A stretch of DNA of 64,000 bases from Flavobacteriales bacterium (GTDB lineage: Bacteria > Bacteroidota > Bacteroidia > Flavobacteriales_D > Crocinitomicaceae): the NCBI GenBank assembly GCA_015665275.1, contig JADFAL010000039.1, forward strand, positions 1 through 64,000, read 5' to 3'. The notes beneath the pieces are model-generated. The model had not been told where the DNA came from. It saw nothing but the letters and a program-made list of their open reading frames with translations, and searched no databases. Positions within the stretch are counted from its first letter, which is position 1, and each line of letters opens with the position of its first letter. The position numbers and the translations under genes were made by a program. This document shows positions 35,458 through 45,020 of the stretch, in pieces.

Positions 35458-38400
35458 TTACTCCTCATTCTGCTTCCAGTTCTCATCTTTTCCTTTGATG
35501 TACGGAATTGGAACTTCATTACATTTTTCTTCAATGGCTCTCAAGCGAACGATAATGTCATCTAATTTCTTGCGGAACTCAATGTATTCTTCATCGCCAA
35601 TTTTTTTGTTGTCTCGATGTGTTTGAGTCACTCCAGTAGTATTTCCAAATACTTGGTAGTACACTGTTCCAATGCGTCCTGCAATGCTTGGTAACGTTTC
35701 GAATTCATTACTTGATTTCAATCCGTCACCCCAAAGCATGATCTCACAATCACTCAAATCATTTTCCAATGCTTCCACGTCTTTCAAAAGTGTAATATCA
35801 GCATTCGGGTAGTTAATCAATGCTTGTTCGTAGTATTTCAATTTATCACCGGTTTCGTTCATCAATCGTCCGGCACCATCTACTTTTCGTTTTGATTCAG
35901 CAATAGCTTCGCGGAAAGCAATCAAGGCATCGATGTCCTGTGCAATCAATGTCTGGTTGTTCAATCCAACTACTTTGAAGTTTGTTTTCTGAACCACCTG
36001 TGCAATTTCGCCATCTTTCAACGATAACACTTCAACGGAGTAGTCTCCGGGAGCTACCATCAATCCATCGTCTCCACTAGAGTAACGTCCCGGCTTCGAT
36101 TTCTTCAAAGAAACAGGAGAAGTAGTTGCCATGCGCAAGTTCCATTGAACCTGCTGCAATCCTTTTTTGGGTAAACTCTTCAAGCGGCTAATCTCTTTTC
36201 CGTTTGAATTTCGGATTATCCAGATCAATTGCATTTTATCCTCACGTTGTTCTGCTCGCAATTCGTCGAAAGTAGGATAGTCAACAGGTTCTCCGTCTTT
36301 TTCCTTCTTCTTCGCATCTTTTTGGCGCTTCGACTTCAACGATTTCTCAACATCTTTCATATACAGCGAGAAAGTCGCTCCAAATTTCGGATTGTCTGCA
36401 TGCCACATGCTAGCTCCTTGACTTCCTGTTCCGCGTAACCCAAGTGGTGCCGATGGAACGTATTGCAGCGCATCTTTAATAGGGAAGAGGTGGGCTTCTT
36501 TGTCCAAAATTTCAGTTGTTACTTCGCGCAGCGGTGTGTAATTGTCTAAAACATAGAATCCACGACCAAATGTAGCTACAACCACATCGTTTTCACGTTT
36601 TTGAATGTCGATATCATAAACGGCAATGGTCGGCAATCCAGATAATTTGCTCCACTTTTGACCACCGTCAGTAGAGAAATAACATCCGAACTCTGTTCCC
36701 GCAAACAACAAGTTTGATTTCACGTGATCCTGACGAATAGCGAAGGCTGCTCCGCGCTCCGGTAGATTTCCAGAAATTGATGTCCACGTTTTTCCTTTGT
36801 TGGTACTTTTAAGAATGTACGGTTTGAAATCTCCTGAACGGTGATTATTAAACACGGCATAGACTGTATTCGCATCGTGCAAATCAGCAACAATCATGTT
36901 CACACGCGTCTGCGCTGGAACTCCTGGGAAAGTTTCCACTTTTGTCCAAGAATCGCCACCATTTTCAGAAATTTGAATCAATCCGTCGTCTGTTCCTGCG
37001 TAAAGCAATCCTTGTTGAACCGGAGATTCGTCAAATGCTACGATATTTCCGTAGATCGTTGTAGACTTGTTTTTCATCACGGCATCGATAGACCAAACTT
37101 GCCCCATTACAGGAAGCTTGTTTCGATCTAATTGACGCGATAAATCTGGAGAGACTGTTAGCCAATCGTCTCCACGGTTGTTGCTCTTAAACACTTTGTT
37201 GGCACAGAAATACAAGGTTTTGTTATCGTGCGGTGAAATCAATAGAGGGGAATCCCAGTTCCAACGATAAGCATCTTCACCTTTTCCTGGCATGGGTTGT
37301 ATAGGCGTTTTTTCTCCCGAACTACGATCGTAACGAACAATCCATCCGTATTGGGCTTGCGCGTAGGCAATGTTTGGATTTTCAGGATCAATAGCTGATT
37401 CAAAACCGTCTCCACCATTCGTGATATACCAATCGGAATTCAAGATTCCAGCATTGTTGATTGTGGCTGCTGGACCGCCCATAGAGTTGTTATCCTGTGT
37501 TCCACCGTAGATGTTATAGAATGGTGCATCGTTGTCCGTTGCTACCTTGTAGAATTGAATGATAGGTAAGTTATCGTAGTATTTCCACTCTTTCGCATGG
37601 TTGTACGTTTCGTAAATTCCTCCATCACAACCTACAATCCAATGATTGGAATTGTTCGGATCAATCCAGATACAGTGGTTATCCACGTGTTTCTTACTTT
37701 CTCCTGTTCTTTTGAAATTCTTACCTCCATCTTCTGTGTGATGCAACCAAGTGTTCATTGAGAATACTTTGTCTTTGTCCGTTAGATCACAGATGATTTC
37801 CTGGTAGTAGTTTCCGCTAGTTTTGTAACTCGACATTTTAGACCAGCTTTCTCCTTTGTTTGTAGATCGGAAGAATCCTCCTTTGTCTCCACGTGCTTCA
37901 ACAATCGCGTAAACGTAGTTTTCATCTGCAGGTGAAACAGCAATTCCAATACGTCCCATGTCTCCTTTTGGAAGCCCTTTGTTGATTTCACGCCACGTTT
38001 CTCCGCCGTCCGTTGATTTGTACAAACCAGATTCTGGTCCACCACCGATATATGTCCATTCACGGCGACGACGTTGATGTGCAGAAGCGTACAGAACATC
38101 TGGATTTGTTGGATCAATTGCAATTTCTGCGATCCCCGTATGATCTGAGATTTCCAAGGTTTGTGTCCACGTTTCACCACCATCTGTGGTTTTGTAGACA
38201 CCGCGTTCTCCGCCTGCACTCCAAACTGGACCATAAGCAGCTACCCAAACCGTGTTTTCATCTTCAGGGTGCACAATGATTTTCCCAATATGCTCAGAGG
38301 TTTTCAGTCCCATGTTTTTGAAGGATTTACCTCCGTCCAAAGATTTATAGACACCGTCTCCGAAAGCAACCGAACGTTGGTTGTTGTTTTCACCTGTTCC

Positions 38401-38736
38401 TACCCATATGGTGCTGTTATTTGTTGGGGCTATTGTTACACATCCAATCGAATACGAAGCGTAATTATCAAAGATAGGAGAGAAGGTTGTTCCATGATTG
38501 GTTGTCTTCCACACACCACCCGACGCTGCTGCAACGTACCATGTGTCATGGTTTTCCGGATCAATTGCCATGTCAGCAATTCGACCAGAAGTCAACGCAG
38601 GCCCAACCATTCGGAAGGAGAGGGACGACATTGCCGAACCGACCTTGTCATCTTTGCTTTCGTCTTTTTTGTCTTTCTGCGCTAAACTACCGAAAGTAAG
38701 AGCCAGTGCTCCCGCCAGGAGAAATATTCTTTTCAT
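35458..38736 (-). CDS. Large secreted BNR/sortilin-like beta-propeller protein
   Basis: Signal peptide MKRIFLLAGALALTFGSLAQ after the chosen ATG 38736; the longest frame adds 43 codons from the upstream region. About 1090 residues. The N-terminal 700 residues are BNR (Asp-box) repeats of the VPS10/sortilin and Ycf48 kind, for example GDGVYKSLDGGKSFKNMGL, RGVYKTTDGGETWTQ and GLYKSTDGGETWREI, forming propellers. The C-terminal part (about 770-1090) has no evident domain and is Lys-rich. No T9SS sorting tail, so it is probably periplasmic or outer-membrane bound. Relatives are annotated as glycosyl hydrolases, without biochemical proof. Highly conserved in Bacteroidota. Confidence 0.85.
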   Translation of the reverse strand: MKRIFLLAGALALTFGSLAQKDKKDESKDDKVGSAMSSLSFRMVGPALTSGRIADMAIDPENHDTWYVAAASGGVWKTTNHGTTFSPIFDNYASYSIGCVTIAPTNNSTIWVGTGENNNQRSVAFGDGVYKSLDGGKSFKNMGLKTSEHIGKIIVHPEDENTVWVAAYGPVWSAGGERGVYKTTDGGETWTQTLEISDHTGIAEIAIDPTNPDVLYASAHQRRRREWTYIGGGPESGLYKSTDGGETWREINKGLPKGDMGRIGIAVSPADENYVYAIVEARGDKGGFFRSTNKGESWSKMSSYKTSGNYYQEIICDLTDKDKVFSMNTWLHHTEDGGKNFKRTGESKKHVDNHCIWIDPNNSNHWIVGCDGGIYETYNHAKEWKYYDNLPIIQFYKVATDNDAPFYNIYGGTQDNNSMGGPAATINNAGILNSDWYITNGGDGFESAIDPENPNIAYAQAQYGWIVRYDRSSGEKTPIQPMPGKGEDAYRWNWDSPLLISPHDNKTLYFCANKVFKSNNRGDDWLTVSPDLSRQLDRNKLPVMGQVWSIDAVMKNKSTTIYGNIVAFDESPVQQGLLYAGTDDGLIQISENGGDSWTKVETFPGVPAQTRVNMIVADLHDANTVYAVFNNHRSGDFKPYILKSTNKGKTWTSISGNLPERGAAFAIRQDHVKSNLLFAGTEFGCYFSTDGGQKWSKLSGLPTIAVYDIDIQKRENDVVVATFGRGFYVLDNYTPLREVTTEILDKEAHLFPIKDALQYVPSAPLGLRGTGSQGASMWHADNPKFGATFSLYMKDVEKSLKSKRQKDAKKKEKDGEPVDYPTFDELRAEQREDKMQLIWIIRNSNGKEISRLKSLPKKGLQQVQWNLRMATTSPVSLKKSKPGRYSSGDDGLMVAPGDYSVEVLSLKDGEIAQVVQKTNFKVVGLNNQTLIAQDIDALIAFREAIAESKRKVDGAGRLMNETGDKLKYYEQALINYPNADITLLKDVEALENDLSDCEIMLWGDGLKSSNEFETLPSIAGRIGTVYYQVFGNTTGVTQTHRDNKKIGDEEYIEFRKKLDDIIVRLRAIEEKCNEVPIPYIKGKDENWKQNEE

Positions 38737-38934
38737 GTGTCTATGTTTGTTTTTTTGTGGGCACATGGAACATCCGGAATCATAGTTCATAGGATAATGA
38801 GAGATTCGCCTCAGATGTTTCATATTCATAATAGTTTTGGAGGGTTCAAGATAGCCAAACTTCACACAATGAGGGTTAAAATATGATCAGCGGTCAATAG
38901 AAATGAGTAACTTTATTGGTAAGAATCGAAGAGG

Positions 38935-39843
38935 ATGGAGAAATTAATTGTGGCCGGGGCGAACGGTTTTATCGGAAGGCATTTGGTGCCAGCATTAGCA
39001 AAGCAATATGAAGTCATAACAGTAACACGTCGGCCTGAATCGATTGATGGGGCAAGGAACGTGATATGGGACGGAAAGACTGTTGGCGATTGGGCGAAAG
39101 AATTAGAGGGTGCTTTCGCAGTAATAAATCTCAGCGGGAAATCGGTGAATTGCCGTCATAATGAGAAAAACAAAGCTGCGATTCTGAATTCAAGAGTTTT
39201 CACGACAGAAGCCGTAGGTCAGGCTATTGGTCAGTGCAAAAATCCTCCGAAGGTTTGGTTGAACTCTTCTGGAGTGTCTATTTATAAAGAATCCTTTAAC
39301 GAACCGCAAGATGAAACCGCAACAGAGTTCGATACTGATTTTCTTGCTGATGTTACAAAGAAATGGGAGGAAGCTTGTCTCAAGTATGCTCCTGAAACGC
39401 GTAAAGTACTGATGCGTACCTCTGTTATCTTAGGATTGGAGGATGGTAGTTATCCGCTGATTGCGAAACTCACGAAACTATACGGAGGAGGAAAGCAAGG
39501 GTCAGGAAAGCAATATTTTCCATGGATGCATGTTACTGATTTTTGCACGATTGTAAGGGATACCTTACTTCAAAACGATCAAATTTCTGGACCCGTTAAT
39601 ATGTGCGCACCTGAATTGGTTACCAACTCAGAATTCATGGCAGCCATGAGAAAAGGACATAACCGTTCTTTTGGTTTTCCCGCGCCAGCGTTTCTATTGA
39701 AAATAGGAAGTGTTATAATTGGCACCGAGGCTTCGTTGGTTCTCAAAAGTAGCTATGTGGAGCCGGCTGTATTGAAAGAAAACAATGCCGAGTTCGCTTT
39801 TCCGAGTATTGACTCAGCCATAAATGATTTGGCCAACCGTTAA
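38935..39843 (+). CDS. TIGR01777 family epimerase-like protein
   Basis: SDR-fold NAD(P)-binding protein, similar to E. coli YfcH. Nucleotide motif GANGFIGRHLVP at the N-terminus; LEGAFAVINLSGKSVNCR; SSGVSIY as active-site Ser-x-Tyr region; PWMHVTDFC near the end. 302 residues is normal. Substrate unknown. A TAACTTTA 20 bp upstream resembles the -7 element. Divergent from the BNR-protein gene. Confidence 0.9.
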   Translation: MEKLIVAGANGFIGRHLVPALAKQYEVITVTRRPESIDGARNVIWDGKTVGDWAKELEGAFAVINLSGKSVNCRHNEKNKAAILNSRVFTTEAVGQAIGQCKNPPKVWLNSSGVSIYKESFNEPQDETATEFDTDFLADVTKKWEEACLKYAPETRKVLMRTSVILGLEDGSYPLIAKLTKLYGGGKQGSGKQYFPWMHVTDFCTIVRDTLLQNDQISGPVNMCAPELVTNSEFMAAMRKGHNRSFGFPAPAFLLKIGSVIIGTEASLVLKSSYVEPAVLKENNAEFAFPSIDSAINDLANR

Positions 39844-39939
39844 GTATGGGCAATTTTTCCGCATTTTTGGTGTAACCTTTCCAGCAAATACACGATATAA
39901 TTAATTGGGTATGGAATTTGTTTCCACTTCAATGCTAAA

Positions 39940-41994
39940 ATGATTCGTGTAATGGTTAAATATTACTGCTCCTTAATAATTCTCGCTTGCTCATTTGTAA
40001 TTTCTGCTCAGGAAGAAGCAGAGTGGTGTCAGGCTCCAAACAAAAAAGCTCAAAAATATCTGAAAGCTGCTTCAACTGCCAAAACGAGTAGGGAAGCGGT
40101 GGATAATTTCAATAGTGCAATTCAAGAAGATGAAGAAAATGCAACGCCGTATTACGAATTCGCCATGTATGCGTATGAGGCGGGGAGAGATGCGTTTCAA
40201 AACGATCCCAATCCAGATAAAGGAGATCGATTATGGGCAAAAGCGGAGCAAATGTTTATTCAGACCTTGGAAATTTGCGACGACTACCATTCTAATTGTA
40301 CCTATTACTTAGGAATCATTCGTTATTCGAAAGAGGATCTAGATGGAGCTATCAAGTGGTTCAAAGCATTCCAAGCATATGATAATTCGGATAGAAGTAA
40401 ATACTCAGCGGATCATAACAAGCGATTACAAGACGTTGCCGAGGTAGTTGGAGATTTGGAGTACGAGAACGAGGTGATGACAACTGAAGTTCCTTTCAAT
40501 CCAGCTGTTGTAAGATATGTAAGTTCAGGAACACATGAATATTTCCCCATGATTTCTCCAGATAACGAGCTGATTTTTTACTCGCGAATGGTTGAGAAAG
40601 AGGTTACTACTTTTCATTCAGAGAATGTAGAAGAGTTCACGTTCTCCTTTCGCCCAGATTATAAATCGCAATTTGATACGGGAACGCCGTTGCAGCCGCC
40701 ATTTAATGATGGATCTGTAAAAAGTTATGGCGCTTCGACACTTTCCGTTGATAACAAGGAAATGATTATTTGTGCTTGTAAAGACGAGAAGGTGAATGGT
40801 CAGGATTATCGTAACTGTGATTTATATAGCACCACTTACAAACGATCCGGTACAGGAGGAAATGATTATGTCTGGTCTGAATTGGAGCGTTTGGGACCTG
40901 AAATTAATACGCCAAGTGGTTGGGAGGGGCAGCCCTCATTATCTGCGGATGGAAATACCTTGTATTACACGGCAAACCGATTAACAACTCGAAACAACGA
41001 TATCATGGTTTCAAAACGAAAGCCAGATGGAAGTTGGGGACAGGCGAAACCATTTGATTTAATTAACACGGATGGAAAGGACAAAAGTCCATTCTTGCAC
41101 CAGGACAGTGAAACCTTATACTTTGTTTCAGAATCGACGAAAGAACGCGTAGGAGTGGGAGGGTTGGACATATTTTACATTCGCCAGCAACCAGACGGAA
41201 GCTGGACAGAGCCGAAGAATATTGGTTACCCGATCAACTCACCGGAAGATGAATTGGGCTTGTTCGTTGCACTTGATGGACAAATCGCTTATTTCTCCTC
41301 TGCGAAAGGAGGCAACTGGGATATATACTCGTTTGAGTTGTACGAAGAAGCGCGTCCTCAGTCGGTGGCGTTGTTGAAAGGAGAATTGCACGATGAATCT
41401 GGAGACCCCGTGGAAGGAGCAACCATTGAAATTGCCTACGAAGGAACAGACGAAATTCAGGAAATTAAGGTGAATGGAGACGACGGTAAGTACGCTGCGA
41501 TTGTGAAAACGAATAAGAAGCAAGACGTAATGGTTACTGTGAAGAAAGAAGGTCATGCATTCGATTCGAAGTTGATCGAGAAAACTGCATTCAAAGAAGA
41601 CAACGTAACTATTAAGGGGAACGACCTTGAAGTAAAAGAATTGAAGGTAGGAACTGCCTATGAAATTAACGACATTCTTTATCGAACGGCATCTGCTGAC
41701 TTAAATGGCCGATCTAAGTTCATTCTGAAAGGATTTGCACGTTTCCTTAATGAAAATCCGAATATTTCCGTGTCAATTGAAGGACATACGGATAATGAAG
41801 GTTTTGCCGATAAAAACTTGGTCTTGTCGCAAGATCGTGCGGAAGGCGTGAAAAATTTCCTGATTTCGCAGGGCATTGATAAGAAGAGATTGACATCGAA
41901 AGGATACGGTCAGACGAAACCAAAAGTTCCTAATACTTCTGATGAGAACAAAGCTCAAAACCGTAGAACAGAGTTTGTAATTACGGGAATGTAG
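39940..41994 (+). CDS. PorE-like OmpA-family protein of the T9SS
   Basis: Domain order equals that of Porphyromonas PorE: signal peptide (SLIILACSFVISAQ), TPR-like helices to about 170 (STAKTSREAVDNFNSAIQED), WD40/PD40 propeller strands at about 180-470 (HEYFPMISPDNELIFYSR, GQPSLSADGNTLYYTAN), a carboxypeptidase-like beta-sandwich at 480-560 (LKGELHDESGDPVEGATIEI), and an OmpA C-domain at 570-684 with SVSIEGHTDNEGFADKNLVL and NRRTEFVI. OmpA domains bind peptidoglycan, so the protein would anchor the T9SS outer-membrane complexes. 684 residues. Many Bacteroidota have several such paralogues, so the functional name is tentative. Confidence 0.8.
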   Translation: MIRVMVKYYCSLIILACSFVISAQEEAEWCQAPNKKAQKYLKAASTAKTSREAVDNFNSAIQEDEENATPYYEFAMYAYEAGRDAFQNDPNPDKGDRLWAKAEQMFIQTLEICDDYHSNCTYYLGIIRYSKEDLDGAIKWFKAFQAYDNSDRSKYSADHNKRLQDVAEVVGDLEYENEVMTTEVPFNPAVVRYVSSGTHEYFPMISPDNELIFYSRMVEKEVTTFHSENVEEFTFSFRPDYKSQFDTGTPLQPPFNDGSVKSYGASTLSVDNKEMIICACKDEKVNGQDYRNCDLYSTTYKRSGTGGNDYVWSELERLGPEINTPSGWEGQPSLSADGNTLYYTANRLTTRNNDIMVSKRKPDGSWGQAKPFDLINTDGKDKSPFLHQDSETLYFVSESTKERVGVGGLDIFYIRQQPDGSWTEPKNIGYPINSPEDELGLFVALDGQIAYFSSAKGGNWDIYSFELYEEARPQSVALLKGELHDESGDPVEGATIEIAYEGTDEIQEIKVNGDDGKYAAIVKTNKKQDVMVTVKKEGHAFDSKLIEKTAFKEDNVTIKGNDLEVKELKVGTAYEINDILYRTASADLNGRSKFILKGFARFLNENPNISVSIEGHTDNEGFADKNLVLSQDRAEGVKNFLISQGIDKKRLTSKGYGQTKPKVPNTSDENKAQNRRTEFVITGM

Positions 41995-42005
41995 ATTTTA
42001 GGAAT

Positions 42006-42118
42006 AAGGAATAAGAATCACTGTGGCTCCGTTGGATTGAGTTTATCGAAATCTCGAAGTTAGAGTAATGAACTGTAAGTTACGATGGTTGAGTCTCTCG
42101 CAGTGAGGCTTATTCCTT
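42006..42118. repeat. Long-spaced imperfect inverted repeat
   Basis: AAGGAATAAGAATCACTG (42006-42023) and CAGTGAGGCTTATTCCTT (42101-42118) are reverse complements at 16 of 18 positions, enclosing 77 bases. Between convergent genes; no ORF inside. It could be a small MITE-like relic or a stem of an untranslated RNA. Confidence 0.5.
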
Positions 42119-42133
42119 GTTCAGGATTCCAAA

Positions 42134-42856
42134 TTAAAACTTCACCTTAGACATATTCAAATCCACATTTTCATCTATCCCAGGAACCATGCCTTGATCT
42201 GTGTATTGCCAGTATTGAATCCGATCGTCTTTCATCCGTTCTGGCCGATCACTGTAATTCGCGATCCAAAAAGTATAGTTGCGGAAGTGTGGTTTAAAAA
42301 CCGTTGAGAACATGAAATAATTTGTGTAAATGATAGGTTGTCGACCGGTTTTCTGTTGCACAATATCCATCCACCTTTTGACATCATTCCGCAATTTGAT
42401 GGAACTGGTACTTTCTTCTTCTACATCAATAACAGGAGGTAAGTCTGATTGATTCGGTTGATAGTGCTTGAGGAAGAAATGAGCTTGTTCTGCGGCATCT
42501 TTGTTTGGTTTGAAGTAATGATATGCTCCTACAGGGATGTTCCGTTTCCTCAATTCCTCATAATTCCTTCTCCATCTTTTATCCAACAAAGATGTGCCTT
42601 CAGTGGCCTTGCAGAAAACAAAGGAAATTTTAACGCTTGATTTCTTAATTAAACGATCCCAATCTATGTCGCCTTGGTAATGTGACACATCGATTCCATG
42701 ACTATTAAATCCTGTGGCCAATGGTCGGAACCCTTCATTTCTTTCATGGGGAGGTGTTCGGAACTGCAAATAAACTACATACGCAAGTACAGCGAGTAAA
42801 CCCAGAAGGGTTCCGCCGGCGATTAGTCGAGGTAGGGTAATTTTGCGACGCGCCAT
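42134..42856 (-). CDS. Glycoside hydrolase family 25 lysozyme, membrane-anchored
   Basis: Muramidase cleaving peptidoglycan. An N-terminal transmembrane anchor (LIAGGTLLGLLAVLAYVVYLQF) precedes the GH25 domain, with GIDVSHYQGDIDW (54-66, Asp 56), FCKATEGTS (Glu 86), and PPVIDVEEE, where Asp 144 and Glu 146 are the family's catalytic residues. It ends YWQYTDQGMVPGIDENVDLN. Periplasmic face of the inner membrane; role in wall turnover. Between convergent OmpA-type gene and codirectional rplS, not coupled to either. Confidence 0.92.
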   Translation of the reverse strand: MARRKITLPRLIAGGTLLGLLAVLAYVVYLQFRTPPHERNEGFRPLATGFNSHGIDVSHYQGDIDWDRLIKKSSVKISFVFCKATEGTSLLDKRWRRNYEELRKRNIPVGAYHYFKPNKDAAEQAHFFLKHYQPNQSDLPPVIDVEEESTSSIKLRNDVKRWMDIVQQKTGRQPIIYTNYFMFSTVFKPHFRNYTFWIANYSDRPERMKDDRIQYWQYTDQGMVPGIDENVDLNMSKVKF

Positions 42857-42902
42857 AGTAGTAAGGTAAGCATAATCGGACCAACTGCTAATAGTTGGGC
42901 AT

Positions 42903-42932
42903 AAAAAAAGTCCTGCTCAATGAACAGGACTT
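42903..42932 (-). terminator. Rho-independent terminator of rplS
   Basis: AAGTCCTG (42908-42915) pairs with CAGGACTT (42925-42932); on the minus strand a T-run follows (A-run 42903-42909). Lies 22 bp behind the rplS stop codon. Confidence 0.85.
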
Positions 42933-42953
42933 CAGTATCGTAGTGCTTATTAA

Positions 42954-43307
42954 TTAAGCGAAAGTTCTTTTTTCCTTGATACGAGCAGATTTTCCAGTAC
43001 GCTCGCGGAAGTAGAAGATACGTGCGCGACGTACTTTACCTGTTTTGTTCACTTTGATGCTCTCAATGAAAGGAGAGTGCACTGGGAAGATACGCTCAAC
43101 ACCAACGTTTCCTGACATTTTACGAATTGTAAACGTTTCAGTTACTCCGGAACCTTTGCGCTGCAACACAACTCCTTGGAATTGCTGAATACGCTCTTTG
43201 TTACCCTCTTTAATTTTATATGAAACTGTAATCGTGTCTCCGCTTCCAAATTCTGGAAGGTTATTCGATTCAACTAGTTCGCTTTCAAGTTCTTTGATAA
43301 AATCCAT
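42954..43307 (-). CDS. rplS: 50S ribosomal protein L19
   Basis: 117 residues, full length. [30 protein letters not shown] and [40 protein letters not shown] are the standard L19 sequence at the 30S-50S interface. In many bacteria it follows trmD, but here no trmD is present and the gene stands alone, next to panB, with its own promoter-like TAATATTG upstream and a terminator behind. Confidence 0.98.
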   Translation of the reverse strand: MDFIKELESELVESNNLPEFGSGDTITVSYKIKEGNKERIQQFQGVVLQRKGSGVTETFTIRKMSGNVGVERIFPVHSPFIESIKVNKTGKVRRARIFYFRERTGKSARIKEKRTFA

Positions 43308-43426
43308 GTCCCTAAATTTCTTTGTCTTCTACCCTAATGGGGGTGCAATATTACGAAGAATTTCTGATACAATACTTATTAATGCAACATTTTTACAACA
43401 AAAATGCAACTCTCTCATTCCTTTGC

Positions 43427-44242
43427 CTAGTAAGACTCTCCTTCGTTTGGGAAGTCACCGCTACGCACATCTTCAATGTACAGATGGAATGAACTTAACA
43501 TCTCCTGAAATAGGTTGTGGTACTTCCGTAAGAAGCGTGGATTAAACTCGTTGTTAATTCCGAGCATATCGTGCACAACCAGCACTTGGCCATCTACGCC
43601 ACCTCCAGCACCAATACCAATAATTGGAACGGTAACCTCTTTGGCTACTCTCGCTGCCAAATCCGCTGGAATCTTCTCCAGCACAATTGCGAAACATCCT
43701 GCTGCCTCTAAAGCTTTTACATCTTCGATCAATCGATCCGCCTCATCCTCTTCACGTGCACGAACCACGTACGTTCCAAATTTGTAGATTGACTGTGGTG
43801 TCAAACCAAGGTGTCCCATTACTGGAATTCCAGCAGTTAGAATTCTCGAAACAGATTCTAGAATTTCTTGACCACCTTCTAGTTTTACCGCATGCCCGCC
43901 AGATTCCTTCATAATACGAATCGCGCTAGACAAGGCCTCCTTGGAGTTTCCTTGATACGATCCAAAAGGCATATCCACAACAACCAATGCTCTATTTACG
44001 CCACGAACAACTGAAGATGCGTGGTAAATCATTTGATCCAATGTGATTGGAAGCGTTGTCTCGTGTCCTGCCATTACATTCGATGCAGAATCACCCACCA
44101 AGATTACATCAATTCCCGCAGTATCAATAATACGCGCCATTGTATAGTCATAACCAGTAAGCATTGTGATTTTCTCCCCGGCGTTCTTCATCTCCTGAAG
44201 CACGTGAGTCGTCACCTTCTTAACATTGCTGTGCACTGACAT
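43427..44242 (-). CDS. panB: 3-methyl-2-oxobutanoate hydroxymethyltransferase
   Basis: First step of pantothenate (CoA) synthesis: 5,10-methylene-THF plus alpha-ketoisovalerate gives ketopantoate. TIM-barrel with metal-binding [32 protein letters not shown], and KLEGG, followed by GHLGLTPQS and the EKIP glutamate. 271 residues, standard. Divergent from an RluA-type gene; in between sits a four-helix-bundle gene with repeats. Confidence 0.97.
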   Translation of the reverse strand: MSVHSNVKKVTTHVLQEMKNAGEKITMLTGYDYTMARIIDTAGIDVILVGDSASNVMAGHETTLPITLDQMIYHASSVVRGVNRALVVVDMPFGSYQGNSKEALSSAIRIMKESGGHAVKLEGGQEILESVSRILTAGIPVMGHLGLTPQSIYKFGTYVVRAREEDEADRLIEDVKALEAAGCFAIVLEKIPADLAARVAKEVTVPIIGIGAGGGVDGQVLVVHDMLGINNEFNPRFLRKYHNLFQEMLSSFHLYIEDVRSGDFPNEGESY

Positions 44243-44310
44243 AGTTCTGTTTTTTTGACAAAGCTAGTAAAAGCGTGTAAATGGAGGAGCAATCATTGGT
44301 GGTGAAATTA

Positions 44311-44340
44311 TTCCCCCTTTGGAGGGGGCTAGGGGGAGGA
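44311..44340. repeat. C/G-rich dispersed repeat
   Basis: CCCCCT (44313-44318) pairs with AGGGGG (44323-44328), and the following CTAGGGGGAGGA completes a sequence I recognise as a common Bacteroidota intergenic repeat. It flanks the four-helix-bundle gene. Confidence 0.55.
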
Positions 44341-44418
44341 TAGACAATTTGGTAGTTAATAGAAATTGCACGGTCAATCGATTTCTTTACTGTTTGACTT
44401 CTCGACGGTTCGATAGAT

Positions 44419-44772
44419 TTAACAAGAAATTCTCATTTTAAACTTTGTCATCATTTGAATTACGGATAACACTTCATTGTTTAAAATCTTGAAATTCTTG
44501 TCGTTAAGAAGCCCAATCTCATTTGCAATTTCTAATTGTGTTTCCAGTTCATATAGCGATCCAGTGGCAATGTTTAAGAACCTTACAAACTCTTTATTTG
44601 ATTGTCGACCGGAACCCTCCGCAATGTTGGATGAAACGGATATTGCGGCTCTTCTCAGTTGTGAGGTTAAGCCAAACTTTTCAGAATCTGGAAAATCTTT
44701 AGTTTTTGAATAAATGTTGACAGCTAAAGATTTGCTGTGGCTCCAGAACTTGAGTTCTCTATAATTGTGCAT
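44419..44772 (-). CDS. Four-helix-bundle protein (23S rRNA intervening sequence type)
   Basis: 117 residues: YRELKFWSHSKSLAVNIYSKTKDFPDSEKFGLTSQLRRAAISVSSNIAEG is the signature of the family first found inside 23S rRNA intervening sequences (TIGR02436). Here it stands outside rRNA, between panB and a pseudouridine synthase gene, with dispersed repeats on both sides. Such proteins form pentamers; their role is not known. The setting, in an otherwise divergent promoter region, suggests that the gene and the repeats arrived together. Confidence 0.93.
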   Translation of the reverse strand: MHNYRELKFWSHSKSLAVNIYSKTKDFPDSEKFGLTSQLRRAAISVSSNIAEGSGRQSNKEFVRFLNIATGSLYELETQLEIANEIGLLNDKNFKILNNEVLSVIQMMTKFKMRISC

Positions 44773-44873
44773 TTTTTTAGCGTTGGTTAGTTACTTCTTA
44801 AATAAGTTAAAGAATAATATTGCTTAACTCCAAACCAATCTCATTGAAAAAACTGGTTTTCTAGAATGCAATT

Positions 44874-44979
44874 CGTCAAGTACCTACTAGTCCGGCAGTC
44901 AAGCAGTCAAGCAATCAATTCGTCAAGGAACTAACTATTCCAGCAGTCAAACAGTCAAACAGTCCGGCAGTCAAGAACC
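44874..44979. repeat. Irregular tandem array of GCAGTCAA-like units
   Basis: Short units (GGCAGTCAAGCAGTCAAGCA, then CAGCAGTCAAACAGTCAAAC, and again CCGGCAGTCAAG) are repeated with odd spacing. Two larger parts both begin with CGTCAAG. Not a CRISPR: units are 8-9 bp with no constant spacer. No gene seen in it. Confidence 0.65.
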
Positions 44980-45020
44980 TTAGTCTACGGGGAAGCTGAA
45001 AAATTTCGATATTTGCCGCT

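Noticed and set aside
38161-38685. 174-residue plus-strand frame
   Set aside because: Antisense to the BNR-repeat gene; its His/Cys-rich composition is what the opposite strand of such repeats gives.
44874-44979. Possible CRISPR array
   Set aside because: Units are only 8-9 bp, spacing is irregular and there is no spacer of constant length nor any cas gene.
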